This document shows positions 34,020-40,266 of a DNA stretch of 43,353 nucleotides, one piece after another. The first letter of the stretch is position 1; each line of letters begins with the position of its first letter. The stretch is from a virus: IMG/VR virus record IMGVR_UViG_3300047095_000699, positions 1 to 43,353 of that record, one strand, 5' to 3'. Position numbers and translations under genes: made by a program. The notes beneath the pieces were generated by a model. That model was given only the letters and a program-made list of their open reading frames with translations, searched no databases and had not been told where the DNA came from.

Positions 34020-34318
34020 TCTTGGGACGGAGACACCGCTTTGAGCGTTGCCTCGTATTCGCCGTGTTCGTCTTGGACTTCGACCCTGACGTAGAGGTGG
34101 CCCAGTTCGCACTTGTGCGTGACCTGAACCTTGCGGCAGATCATCGACAGCCTGTTGACGAACGAGGACGTGGCCTCACTCAGGATTCCCTTGGCCTTGT
34201 CGCCTTCGCCCCTGACGATGTGGGACTGGGCGAGGTTGGCGCTGTCCATCAGGTCAGCGATCCGGTGGATGATCAGATCATCACGATCGACCTTGCGCGT
34301 GTTCTTGAAGTCGCTCAT
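34016..34318 (-). CDS. Small early hypothetical protein, 100 aa
   Basis: Not recognised. A basic N-terminus and helix (DDLIIHRIADLMDSANLAQS) are followed by a beta-rich end (VQVTHKCELGHLYVRVEVQD). It overlaps both neighbours as ATGA, so it is translated as part of the chain running from 35281 to 32035. Confidence 0.62.
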   Translation of the reverse strand: MSDFKNTRKVDRDDLIIHRIADLMDSANLAQSHIVRGEGDKAKGILSEATSSFVNRLSMICRKVQVTHKCELGHLYVRVEVQDEHGEYEATLKAVSPSQE

Positions 34319-34452
34319 CGGCGGGGGCGCTTGTCGAAGGCGGCGAGCGCCTTGTTGATGTTGTCTCTGATCAGGACGAGCCTGATGTACCAGTTCGGCT
34401 TGCGGCCTGAACGCTTGCCGGACTTGCGGCGGTAGTTTCCGTGGTGCTTCAT
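34315..34452 (-). CDS. Very basic 45-residue protein
   Basis: Its ATG overlaps the lysozyme stop and its TGA overlaps the next ATG. The sequence begins MKHHGNYRRKSGKRSGRKPN and ends FDKRPRR, with a short hydrophobic helix between. It is probably a nucleic-acid- or membrane-binding peptide. Both ATGA junctions argue that it is a real gene. Confidence 0.6.
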   Translation of the reverse strand: MKHHGNYRRKSGKRSGRKPNWYIRLVLIRDNINKALAAFDKRPRR

Positions 34453-34880
34453 AGTTTGCTGATCGCTTTCTTGGTGATGGAAGGGACTTTGCTTAGGTCG
34501 TAGCCGCGCTTGGCGAACGATCCAAGGCCGAGGTTCCAGCCGGCGTAGATCTCAGCCTTGGTAGGCTGGCGCTTCAGTTTTCGGCTGAGGTTGGATTCGA
34601 CCCACTTGAGGTATTCGGTCGCGTAGGCGAACGCAACGTTCTTGTCGTGCGCGCCGGAGCGCCAGTTGTACGTGGGCTGACCGCGCACCTTGCGAGCCGC
34701 GCTGATCTGTTCCCACGCGGCCTGATGGATCTGGAACTCGCCTCTGGCGGCGCCGGCGTCTCCGATCGCAGTGGGGTTGTTGTTGGACTCGACCTTGCCG
34801 ACAGCCTTGACGAAGGCCGTATCGACAACGCTGGCACAGGCCAGCGCCGGCAGAAGGAGCAGGAGGGACGCGTAGTTCAC
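34449..34880 (-). CDS. Secreted transglycosylase-type lysozyme, probable endolysin, 143 aa
   Basis: An N-terminal signal-like hydrophobic segment (residues 4-17, ending ALACAS) is followed by AFVKAVGKVESNNNP with the catalytic glutamate E31, then GARGEFQIHQAAWEQI and, near the end, AGWNLGLGSFAKRGYD. This is the soluble lytic transglycosylase/goose-type lysozyme pattern. With a signal sequence it could reach the periplasm by Sec without the holin. No other endolysin was seen, and the holin is 6 kb away. It overlaps both neighbours by 4 nt inside the early operon. Confidence 0.8.
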   Translation of the reverse strand: MNYASLLLLLPALACASVVDTAFVKAVGKVESNNNPTAIGDAGAARGEFQIHQAAWEQISAARKVRGQPTYNWRSGAHDKNVAFAYATEYLKWVESNLSRKLKRQPTKAEIYAGWNLGLGSFAKRGYDLSKVPSITKKAISKL

Positions 34881-35281
34881 GACAGACCTCCGTTCTTCAG
34901 GAGAAGACCGATCACGCGCGCGCGCTGATCAGGCTTGTCGTGCGTGGCCCAGACGGACGCGACTGCGGCCTTGGAGTCGTTCTCGTCCTGATAGTCGGCG
35001 GCGGATCCGGCGATGTCAGGAGTCTCAGCGATGTCCGCCTTGCGGCGGCTGAGGAACGCCTCGCTGTCGTGGAACCGGACGTCAGTCCACTTGGGCTGAG
35101 TCAGAACCTTGACGGTGAACGTGACGTGCGCCTTGTGTTCGATGAACGAGTTGTTGGACTCAGGCGCAACGGTGAAGGGGGCCACGCTGATCAGGTAGTT
35201 CACATCCACGCTGTACGCGCGCTGTTCGCCGCTGATCGATTCGATGACCCCTTGGATCTTGTCTGTGATGATTGCTTTCAT
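34877..35281 (-). CDS. Early hypothetical protein, 134 aa
   Basis: Not recognised. The N-terminal 75 residues are beta-rich (AYSVDVNYLISVAPFTVAPE, then KAHVTFTVKVLTQPKW), the C-terminus acidic then basic. It overlaps the lysozyme gene by 4 nt. It is the first gene of the long overlapping chain down to 32035 and is driven from the divergent region at 35282-35408. Confidence 0.65.
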   Translation of the reverse strand: MKAIITDKIQGVIESISGEQRAYSVDVNYLISVAPFTVAPESNNSFIEHKAHVTFTVKVLTQPKWTDVRFHDSEAFLSRRKADIAETPDIAGSAADYQDENDSKAAVASVWATHDKPDQRARVIGLLLKNGGLS

Positions 35282-35295
35282 AGGTGTGCGTCACC

Positions 35296-35324
35296 AATCT
35301 GCACTGTGGGGCATTTGGTGTCAA
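35296..35324 (-). promoter_or_regulatory. Leftward early promoter (weaker match)
   Basis: Minus strand: TTGACA (35324-35319), 17 bp, CAGATT (35301-35296). The -35 is perfect, the -10 poor, and the leader lacks CCTTCACCC. It faces away from the rightward promoter 14 bp upstream, so the two may share control by the TATGACA box between them. Confidence 0.55.
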
Positions 35325-35337
35325 GCCGGCGGAGAAC

Positions 35338-35408
35338 TATGACACACGGCGATTTGACATCTGTAGAAAATCTGTTCTAATGCTAGGTCTTCACCCAGTA
35401 CTATACCT
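35338..35408 (+). promoter_or_regulatory. Rightward early promoter with TATGACA box and leader
   Basis: Plus strand: TATGACA (35338-35344), 9 bp, TTGACA (35354-35359), 16 bp, TCTAAT (35376-35381) with a TGT extension, then CTTCACCC (35389-35396) and ACTATACCT before the ATG. It reads into the recombination and replication genes. Confidence 0.8.
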
Positions 35409-35627
35409 ATGAACAACATCACTCCAGAAATCCGGAAGCGCGTCTACGATCTCTACTACGCGTGGCTCGACCAGATCACGATCCGTGGTCACAGCAAGTG
35501 GGGATCCGCTCGCTACAACAAAGCGGACGAGAAGGCCGAGGCGCTTGAGAACGAAGCCTCCCTGCTCGTCTTCGGCGACACCAACCACACGGCGACCGAA
35601 GCCTACGAAGAGAAGGAGGCCGAGTAA
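35409..35627 (+). CDS. Small early hypothetical protein, 72 aa
   Basis: Not recognised. An N-terminal helix with aromatic residues (EIRKRVYDLYYAWLDQITIR) is followed by a polar loop and an acidic helical tail (NHTATEAYEEKEAE). It has a strong early promoter and leader of its own and lies first in the rightward unit, positions typical for a host-takeover or regulatory protein; that is inference. Confidence 0.7.
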   Translation: MNNITPEIRKRVYDLYYAWLDQITIRGHSKWGSARYNKADEKAEALENEASLLVFGDTNHTATEAYEEKEAE

Positions 35628-35630
35628 GCC

Positions 35631-35685
35631 TTGACAGCCTCTAGAACTTCTGATCTACTCTAACCCTTCACCCAGTACTACACCT
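35631..35685 (+). promoter_or_regulatory. Rightward early promoter and leader (no TATGACA box)
   Basis: Plus strand: TTGACA (35631-35636), 17 bp, TCTACT (35654-35659) with a TGA extension, then CCTTCACCC (35665-35673) and ACTACACCT before the ATG. It begins 3 bp after the upstream stop. No heptamer precedes it. Confidence 0.78.
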
Positions 35686-35874
35686 ATGATCTACATCAAG
35701 CCCAGCACCGTCCGTAAGTTCATCAAGAGCCACGGCAAACGCACGTCCAAGGAATTCCTTGAGGCGCTCGATCGCTACATCGAGAAGAAACTTCTCACCG
35801 GCATCGCCGAACACAACGGCGGCAAGAAGACTCTCGATGCCGCTGTCGCGGCCTACATCTTCGGCAACCGCTGA
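35686..35874 (+). CDS. Histone-fold-like small protein, 62 aa
   Basis: The pattern is that of a minimal single-domain histone: a short first helix (STVRKFIKSHG), a loop with KRTSKEF, a long second helix (EALDRYIEKKLLTGIAEHNG), a GKKT loop and a short third helix (LDAAVAAYIFG). The KRxSxEFLEALD motif is close to that of bacterial and archaeal histones. Length is right for a protein made of the fold alone. It has its own promoter and sits before the RecE-like gene. It may compact phage DNA or remodel host chromatin. A similar-looking unrelated three-helix protein cannot be excluded. Confidence 0.65.
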   Translation: MIYIKPSTVRKFIKSHGKRTSKEFLEALDRYIEKKLLTGIAEHNGGKKTLDAAVAAYIFGNR

Positions 35875-35902
35875 TCTAAACCTTCCACCCACCCATACAC
35901 CA

Positions 35903-36712
35903 ATGAAGAACCCGCAAGACATCGAAGTCACCGCCACTCTGGCGGCTGACGAGTACCACAGCCGCGCCGGCCTCAGCAAGACCCAGTTGGGCTACTTGCT
36001 CAAGTCGCCGTCTCACCTCAAGGCGTACCTCAGCGCGCCGAAGAGCGAACCCAGCAAGGATCAGATCTTCGGCACCGCCGTCCACGCGGCTGTGCTGGAG
36101 CCTGAGCGCTTCGCCACCGAATGGGTCGTTGCTCCGGTCGTTGATCGCCGCACCACGGTCGGCAAGCAGATCTGGCAGGAGTTCCAGACTGCCAACGCCG
36201 GCAAGACCCTGATCGATGCCGAAGACCGCCAGCGCGTCCTCGACATCGCCGCGTCCCTCCGCGACAACCTGATCTTCGGCGGCGCCCTTCGCAACGGCAC
36301 CCCTGAACTCAGCGTGTTCGCCACCGCCGACAATGGCCTTCCGATCAAGGGTCGCTTCGATCTCTGGGATCCGGAGACCAACACGATCTATGACGTCAAG
36401 ACGTGTACCAGCGCGGACAAGTTCACGTTCCCCCGCGAGATCCGCAAGTGGGCATACGCCCTACAAGCAAGCCACTATCTGGACTTGGCTCGCCGCGCCG
36501 GCTTCGGCAACGCGCAGACCAAGTTCGTCTTCGTGGCTGTCGAGAAGACCGAGGCGCCCTTCGCGGTCGCGCTCTACCAGATCGATGCCGCCAGCCTGAC
36601 GAAGTGGGACGGCATCCGCACCAGCCTTCTAGATCAGTGGAAGAAGGCCGACCACATCGGCACGTACCCCACGTACTCCTACTCCACCACGATCATCGAT
36701 GTCGAAGCCTAA
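35903..36712 (+). CDS. RecE/exodeoxyribonuclease VIII-like PD-(D/E)XK nuclease, 269 aa
   Basis: The start at 35903 follows a leader variant (CCTTCCACCC); a longer frame would run through the histone-like gene. Landmarks are SKTQLGYLLKSPSHLKAYL (28-43), FGTAVHAAVLEPERF with H61, GRFDLWD with D153, YDVKT with D164 and K166, and QASHY with Q188 and Y192. These are the motifs of the RecB/RecE (DUF3799) nuclease family. It would resect DNA ends to give tails for the Rad52-like annealing protein. Confidence 0.85.
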   Translation: MKNPQDIEVTATLAADEYHSRAGLSKTQLGYLLKSPSHLKAYLSAPKSEPSKDQIFGTAVHAAVLEPERFATEWVVAPVVDRRTTVGKQIWQEFQTANAGKTLIDAEDRQRVLDIAASLRDNLIFGGALRNGTPELSVFATADNGLPIKGRFDLWDPETNTIYDVKTCTSADKFTFPREIRKWAYALQASHYLDLARRAGFGNAQTKFVFVAVEKTEAPFAVALYQIDAASLTKWDGIRTSLLDQWKKADHIGTYPTYSYSTTIIDVEA

Positions 36713-36713
36713 T

Positions 36714-36980
36714 ATGAAGACCGACACTCCCAACGCGTTCCTGATCGAACGCTCCGCCTACGAGGCTCTGAACAGGCACTGCCTGTTCACCCTCGTCCAC
36801 GGCTACCTCCGCTCCAGATCCGTGGGCGGCGTGGCTCGCGTCCCGAACAAGGAAGCCAGCGAGTACTTCGGCGTCACGCCGAGGTACATCACCGCCGCGA
36901 TCACCGCTCTCCGCAAGGCCGGCCTGATCACCCATCACGAATACGATGGGCGCAACCGAATCGTATACCTCGCTAAGTAA
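36714..36980 (+). CDS. Winged-helix DNA-binding protein, 88 aa
   Basis: The start at 36714 is 1 bp after the nuclease stop. NKEASEYFGVTPRYITAAIT, then ALRKAGLITHHEYDGRNRIV, is a winged helix with recognition helix and wing. The stop overlaps the initiator start (TAATG). It may bind the origin together with the next protein or regulate the operon. Confidence 0.75.
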   Translation: MKTDTPNAFLIERSAYEALNRHCLFTLVHGYLRSRSVGGVARVPNKEASEYFGVTPRYITAAITALRKAGLITHHEYDGRNRIVYLAK

Positions 36981-37660
36981 TGGAAAACCCATCACTAGGA
37001 TTTGTGGGGATCTTCATCCCCCGCGAACTTTGGCTTAAGCCGGATCTCAGCGTCACGGAGAAGGTTCTCCTTGGCGTGATCGATGCCCTCGACAAGGGTG
37101 ACGGCGCTTGGGCCAGCAACGCGTACCTTGCCAACACCGTTGGCGTGGGCGAGCGCCAGATCAGGGAGTACCTGACTAGGCTTGAAACCGCCGGCGTCCT
37201 GAAGCGCTGGTCGGTCGATGGCAACCGGCGCCTCGCTTCCGCCTTCGCCCAGTCGAACTCCAGTTCCAAGGCGGAAAACCTCCTACCCCCTAGGCAGGAA
37301 ATCGCCACCAATAGAGTAGTAGATAAAGTAAAAGATAATAAGAATAAGGGAGTCCTTGTAAGCGTTGCTCTTGTTAAGTTCAAGGTGGAGTCGGACAACG
37401 AGGTGGTCGAACTGATCAACTCGTTCATCGATCACCGAAAGGAGATCAAGCGTCCGCTTACCCAGCGCGCGCTGGAGTCGAACATCGAGACCATCGAGGC
37501 CGAGTCCAAGCGCCACTCGATCACGTTCAAGGTCGCCGCCAAGGAAATGATCGAAGCCTCCATCCGCAACGGATGGTACGGACTGTTCCCTGTTCGCCGG
37601 CCTGATCAGAAGCACGGCAAGAAACCCTTGAGCGCGGAGGATCACAGCCGTGGATTCTGA
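36980..37660 (+). CDS. Replication initiator, winged-helix plus DnaD-like C-domain, 226 aa
   Basis: N-terminal residues 1-75 include IFIPRELWLKPDLSVTEKVL and ASNAYLANTVGVGERQIREY, then LTRLETAGVLKRW: a typical winged helix of phage replication O/DnaD-type initiators. A Lys/Asn-rich linker (about residues 105-125, AT-rich DNA) leads to a helical C-domain ending EMIEASIRNGWYGLF, a DnaD-like tail. It would bind the origin and recruit the loader encoded next. It overlaps the loader gene by 11 nt. Confidence 0.78.
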   Translation: MENPSLGFVGIFIPRELWLKPDLSVTEKVLLGVIDALDKGDGAWASNAYLANTVGVGERQIREYLTRLETAGVLKRWSVDGNRRLASAFAQSNSSSKAENLLPPRQEIATNRVVDKVKDNKNKGVLVSVALVKFKVESDNEVVELINSFIDHRKEIKRPLTQRALESNIETIEAESKRHSITFKVAAKEMIEASIRNGWYGLFPVRRPDQKHGKKPLSAEDHSRGF

Positions 37661-38330
37661 AAAAGGAAAGTGCATCCACTGCGGAGGCGAGACCATCGGC
37701 CTTGTCTTCGGATCCATCTCCTTCCCCGCTCCGGAGGTCTGCTCCAAGAAGGAGTGCGTTGAGACCAGCACCGCCGCCTTCATCGCGAAGGAGGCCGAGC
37801 GCAACAAGAAGCCGGCGCTGGAGATCCCAGCCGTCTTCGCCGACACGGATCCGGATCGTCTTCCCCCCAAGTTCAAGCAAGTCTGCGAGTCTTGGACTCC
37901 TGAGTCCGGCAAGGGTAGCCTCCTGATCCACGGCACGACTAGGGTCGGCAAGAGCCGCACCGCTTGGTACGTCTGCAACCGCCTACACGCCTCTGGAGTC
38001 AAGATTACGGCCCTGACTATGCGCGACATCGAGTTCGGGCTTCAGGAGGGCTTCCAGAGGGGTGATTGGCACCGTGTGGTTGACCGGTGGTGCCGCTCCC
38101 AGTTCCTCTACATTGATGATCTGGGCAAGGAGAAGTTGACCGAGCGTACCCAGTCCTGCCTGTTCCAGATCGTGGACGACCGGAGCGCCAACAAGCGCCC
38201 GACCCTGATCACCACGAACTACACAGGCCAGAGCCTAGGCGCACGGTTCCCAGATCCGGAGACAGGCGCGGCCTTTGTGGCGAGGCTCAGGGAGTTCTAC
38301 GACCTGTGCGCGACTGCGGCGGTCAACTGA
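37650..38330 (+). CDS. DnaC/IstB-like AAA+ helicase loader, 226 aa
   Basis: The GTG start at 37650 has a Shine-Dalgarno (GGAGG, 9 nt upstream). An N-terminal four-cysteine finger (C8, C11, C31, C36) precedes the AAA+ core: Walker A GTTRVGKS (95-102), Walker B FLYIDDLG (D156, D157) and sensor LITTNY. It would load the host replicative helicase at the phage origin with the initiator. No helicase gene was seen. It overlaps the convergent rusA gene by 8 nt. Confidence 0.85.
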   Translation: MDSEKGKCIHCGGETIGLVFGSISFPAPEVCSKKECVETSTAAFIAKEAERNKKPALEIPAVFADTDPDRLPPKFKQVCESWTPESGKGSLLIHGTTRVGKSRTAWYVCNRLHASGVKITALTMRDIEFGLQEGFQRGDWHRVVDRWCRSQFLYIDDLGKEKLTERTQSCLFQIVDDRSANKRPTLITTNYTGQSLGARFPDPETGAAFVARLREFYDLCATAAVN

Positions 38331-38769
38331 TGCTGTTGCCGGCGAAGGGATTGCAGGCGTCTACCATCACCTCGACAAAGCCGCCGTGATCCCACTCAAG
38401 TTTCATCACTCTGAGATCGGCGATCTTCTGGTCGGCCTCGATGTAGCCGCAGTCAACCAGTGAGTCTAGGATCACCTTGACCACGTTGTCGGCGTCCGGC
38501 TTCGTGGTCTTCCATTCGATCTCAGGACACTTGCGGCTCTTCGGCGGCTTGTAGAACAGGCCAACGATCAGCCGCAGAGGCTTGTCCTTATGCAGTGGTT
38601 CCTTGGGCCGCTTGTAGGCAAGCACCGACCTAAAGCCGTCTTCCCACTTCTTGGTTTTAGACTTCTTCATCTTGCCGACAAACATCTTGCCGGCTTTGTT
38701 CTTGAGGATCCTAAGCGCGGCCTGATGGGTGGACTCCGGCGGCGCGATATCAAAATGATACGTGATCAT
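38323..38769 (-). CDS. rusA: RusA-like Holliday junction resolvase, 148 aa
   Basis: TTKPDADNVVKVILDSL, with D92, D94 and N95, plus D102 and D113 in EADQKIADL, are the conserved acidic residues of the RusA family. A basic patch (VGKMKKSKTKKW) would contact DNA. It resolves recombination intermediates and branched concatemers before packaging. It is convergent with the loader gene and divergent from the next gene. Confidence 0.88.
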   Translation of the reverse strand: MITYHFDIAPPESTHQAALRILKNKAGKMFVGKMKKSKTKKWEDGFRSVLAYKRPKEPLHKDKPLRLIVGLFYKPPKSRKCPEIEWKTTKPDADNVVKVILDSLVDCGYIEADQKIADLRVMKLEWDHGGFVEVMVDACNPFAGNSIS

Positions 38770-38817
38770 TCGATGTCAGTAGTTGACCGGTTGTTACAAG
38801 TCGAGCATCTTGTGGGT
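38770..38817. promoter_or_regulatory. 48-bp divergent gap between rusA and the HTH gene
   Basis: On the plus strand TTGACC occurs here, but no good -10 follows at the proper distance. An ATG at 38773 could start the rightward gene instead, but the codons between 38773 and 38817 include TTA and TCA and are unlike the GC-rich codons further in. The gap probably holds a weak divergent promoter. Confidence 0.35.
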
Positions 38818-39282
38818 ATGGAATACGAACCTCAGCCTGAGCGGATCAAGACCGACACGCAGTCCAGACACACCGGTAGCCAGATCGAGCCGGAGAAGCG
38901 CGCAGAGATCGAGCGCTTGCTCAAGGCCGGCGAAGGCATCGTCTCCATCGCTCGCACCGTCAAGTCCTCCGAGCATACCGTGTCCGCGATCCGCAACGAA
39001 CTGGGCAAAGGCATTGACGTCAACGCGTGGAAGAAGGGCCACAGCCAGAACCTTATGGCGGCGGCTCAGCGTATGGGCGAACGTCTTCTTAACGAGGTGG
39101 ACAACATCTCGCCATCTCAGTTGCCGCTCGCGATCGCGATCATCACTGACAAGGCGCTGGCCCTGAATGATCAGCCGACAAGCGTGACCGAACACCGGCT
39201 CAGGATCAGCCACGATCAGTTGGACAAGATTATGAAAGGCGAAGTCGTGATCGACCTTCCTCCAGATTCTTCGCCTCAGTAG
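38818..39282 (+). CDS. HTH protein, possible terminase small subunit, 154 aa
   Basis: The ATG at 38818 is preferred to the one at 38773 on codon use. Residues about 22-55 (PEKRAEIERLLKAGEGIVSI, then ARTVKSSEHTVSAIRNEL) form a helix-turn-helix; the C-terminal half (PSQLPLAIAIITDKALALND, then SVTEHRL) is a helical segment I associate with small-terminase-like phage proteins. The gene lies 15 kb from the large subunit. The alternative is a transcription regulator. Its TAG lies inside the tRNA-Thr gene. Confidence 0.6.
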   Translation: MEYEPQPERIKTDTQSRHTGSQIEPEKRAEIERLLKAGEGIVSIARTVKSSEHTVSAIRNELGKGIDVNAWKKGHSQNLMAAAQRMGERLLNEVDNISPSQLPLAIAIITDKALALNDQPTSVTEHRLRISHDQLDKIMKGEVVIDLPPDSSPQ

Positions 39283-39344
39283 TTCAGTGGTAGAACACCT
39301 GTTTTGTAAACAGGTTGTCGCGGGTTCAATTCCTGCCTGAGGCT
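39273..39344 (+). tRNA. tRNA-Thr (anticodon TGT)
   Basis: The acceptor GCCTCAG (39273-39279) pairs perfectly with CTGAGGC (39337-39343). The anticodon stem CCTGT/ACAGG encloses TTTGTAA, giving TGT. The T arm is GCGGG/CCTGC with loop TTCAATT. Discriminator T is at 39344; CCA is not encoded. It reads ACA codons. Its first 10 nt overlap the end of the preceding CDS. Confidence 0.93.
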
Positions 39345-39347
39345 TTC

Positions 39348-39422
39348 GTGGGTGTAGTTCAATGGATAGAACCGCCGCCTTCTAAGCGGCTGATCTGGGT
39401 TCGATTCCCAGCACCCGCACCA
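39348..39422 (+). tRNA. tRNA-Arg (anticodon TCT), CCA encoded
   Basis: The acceptor GTGGGTG pairs with CACCCGC (one G-U). The anticodon stem GCCGC/GCGGC encloses CTTCTAA, giving TCT. The T arm is CTGGG/CCCAG. The discriminator is A39419, followed by CCA at 39420-39422. It reads AGA codons, which are common in the late genes and rare in the early ones. Confidence 0.94.
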
Positions 39423-39432
39423 GAAAGCGAAA

Positions 39433-39476
39433 CTCCCTAGCCACCGAAGCAACTAGGGAGAAGGCTCTCGCCTTTT
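39433..39476 (+). terminator. Tandem hairpins after the tRNAs
   Basis: CTCCCTAG (39433-39440) pairs with CTAGGGAG (39453-39460) over a 12-nt loop. AAGGC (39461-39465) pairs with GCCTT (39470-39474) over TCTC, and the run CCTTTT follows. This looks like a rightward terminator for the tRNA transcript, with a short U-tract. Confidence 0.55.
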
Positions 39477-39479
39477 GAT

Positions 39480-39503
39480 CTTCACCGCTGAAACACCTAT
39501 GAG
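39480..39503 (+). other. Stray copy of the early leader
   Basis: CTTCACCG (39480-39487) followed by AAACACCT and an ATG at 39500 matches the early leader pattern. The frame behind it is only 27 codons and runs antisense to the spanin-like gene. It may be a decayed gene start or mark a very short peptide; no promoter precedes it. Confidence 0.35.
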
Positions 39504-40262
39504 TCAGCGATCTTCAGTTATGGGAGGGTCTACAGGCTTGTCAACAGGCTTGACCGCAGTCCAGAGCCGGCGGCTCAGGTAGATCAGCGCCTGAATCGCC
39601 GCGATGCCGATGAAGGCTAGGCTGATCCAGACGAACTCGCTGGAGTCGAACAGGCGAGGGAGGGCGGCTGTCCCCGCTCCGGCTACTAGGAGTCCTATTG
39701 CACCCAGTTTCCCGATACCCACCCAGTGACCGAACACTAGGGACAGCGCGCCCAAAGCGATCAGACCGGCGCCGACCATACCCAAGAGGTTATCCCTCTC
39801 GCGCTTGGACGCCGCGTCTAGTTCCATCTGCGCTCGTTTAAGGTTCTGCTCAGCCTCAACGCGCCGGCGCTCCGCGTCTTTGACTACCGTCTCCCAAGCC
39901 GTGTTGATCTCCTTGATCGTCTTGTCGGCCTCCTCCTTGACCTTGGTCAACTTACCGTGGTCTCCTGCCAGAGCAATGGCGTGATCAATGTTCTTCTGGT
40001 TCGGCTTGTCTAGATATGATCCAGCCGCCTCAAGAAGCACACCGACCGTCTTGGTAGACGGAGTCTGCTCCGCCTTGCCGTTGACGTCCTTTGCTACCTT
40101 TACGTAACCAGCCGCGCGCTCGATGGCCTTGTCCTGCTTGTCGGCAAAGTTGTCCGATGCCACGATCGGAGCCTCCGCCACAGCCGGCACGTCAGGCTTC
40201 TTTGTCGAACAGGCGATCAAAGCCAGCGCGACAAGAGAGAACGAAAGCGATCGAAGATCCAT
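39504..40262 (-). CDS. Lipoprotein with coiled coil and membrane helices, probable unimolecular spanin-like protein, 252 aa
   Basis: A signal segment ends in a lipobox L15-I16-A17-C18, so the N-terminus would be lipidated in the outer membrane. Residues about 60-155 are charged helix (TAWETVVKDAERRRVEAEQN and similar) forming coiled coil. Three hydrophobic helices follow (about 160-235), then a Pro-rich tail (KPVDKPVDPPITEDR). Outer-membrane lipid plus periplasmic coil plus inner-membrane helix is the topology of u-spanins, which fuse the two membranes at lysis. Three helices rather than one is unusual. It is last in the lysis unit. Confidence 0.6.
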   Translation of the reverse strand: MDLRSLSFSLVALALIACSTKKPDVPAVAEAPIVASDNFADKQDKAIERAAGYVKVAKDVNGKAEQTPSTKTVGVLLEAAGSYLDKPNQKNIDHAIALAGDHGKLTKVKEEADKTIKEINTAWETVVKDAERRRVEAEQNLKRAQMELDAASKRERDNLLGMVGAGLIALGALSLVFGHWVGIGKLGAIGLLVAGAGTAALPRLFDSSEFVWISLAFIGIAAIQALIYLSRRLWTAVKPVDKPVDPPITEDR

Positions 40263-40266
40263 TTGA

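Noticed and set aside
37315-37370. AT-rich stretch inside the initiator gene as the replication origin
   Set aside because: AT-rich DNA inside initiator genes can be an origin, as in lambdoid phages, but I see no repeats around it; the array at 25.4 kb is the better candidate. It remains a possible second site.
38773-39282. ATG at 38773 as start of the HTH gene
   Set aside because: It would leave only 3 bp between divergent start codons, and the first 15 codons use TTA, TCA and GTA, unlike the rest of the gene.
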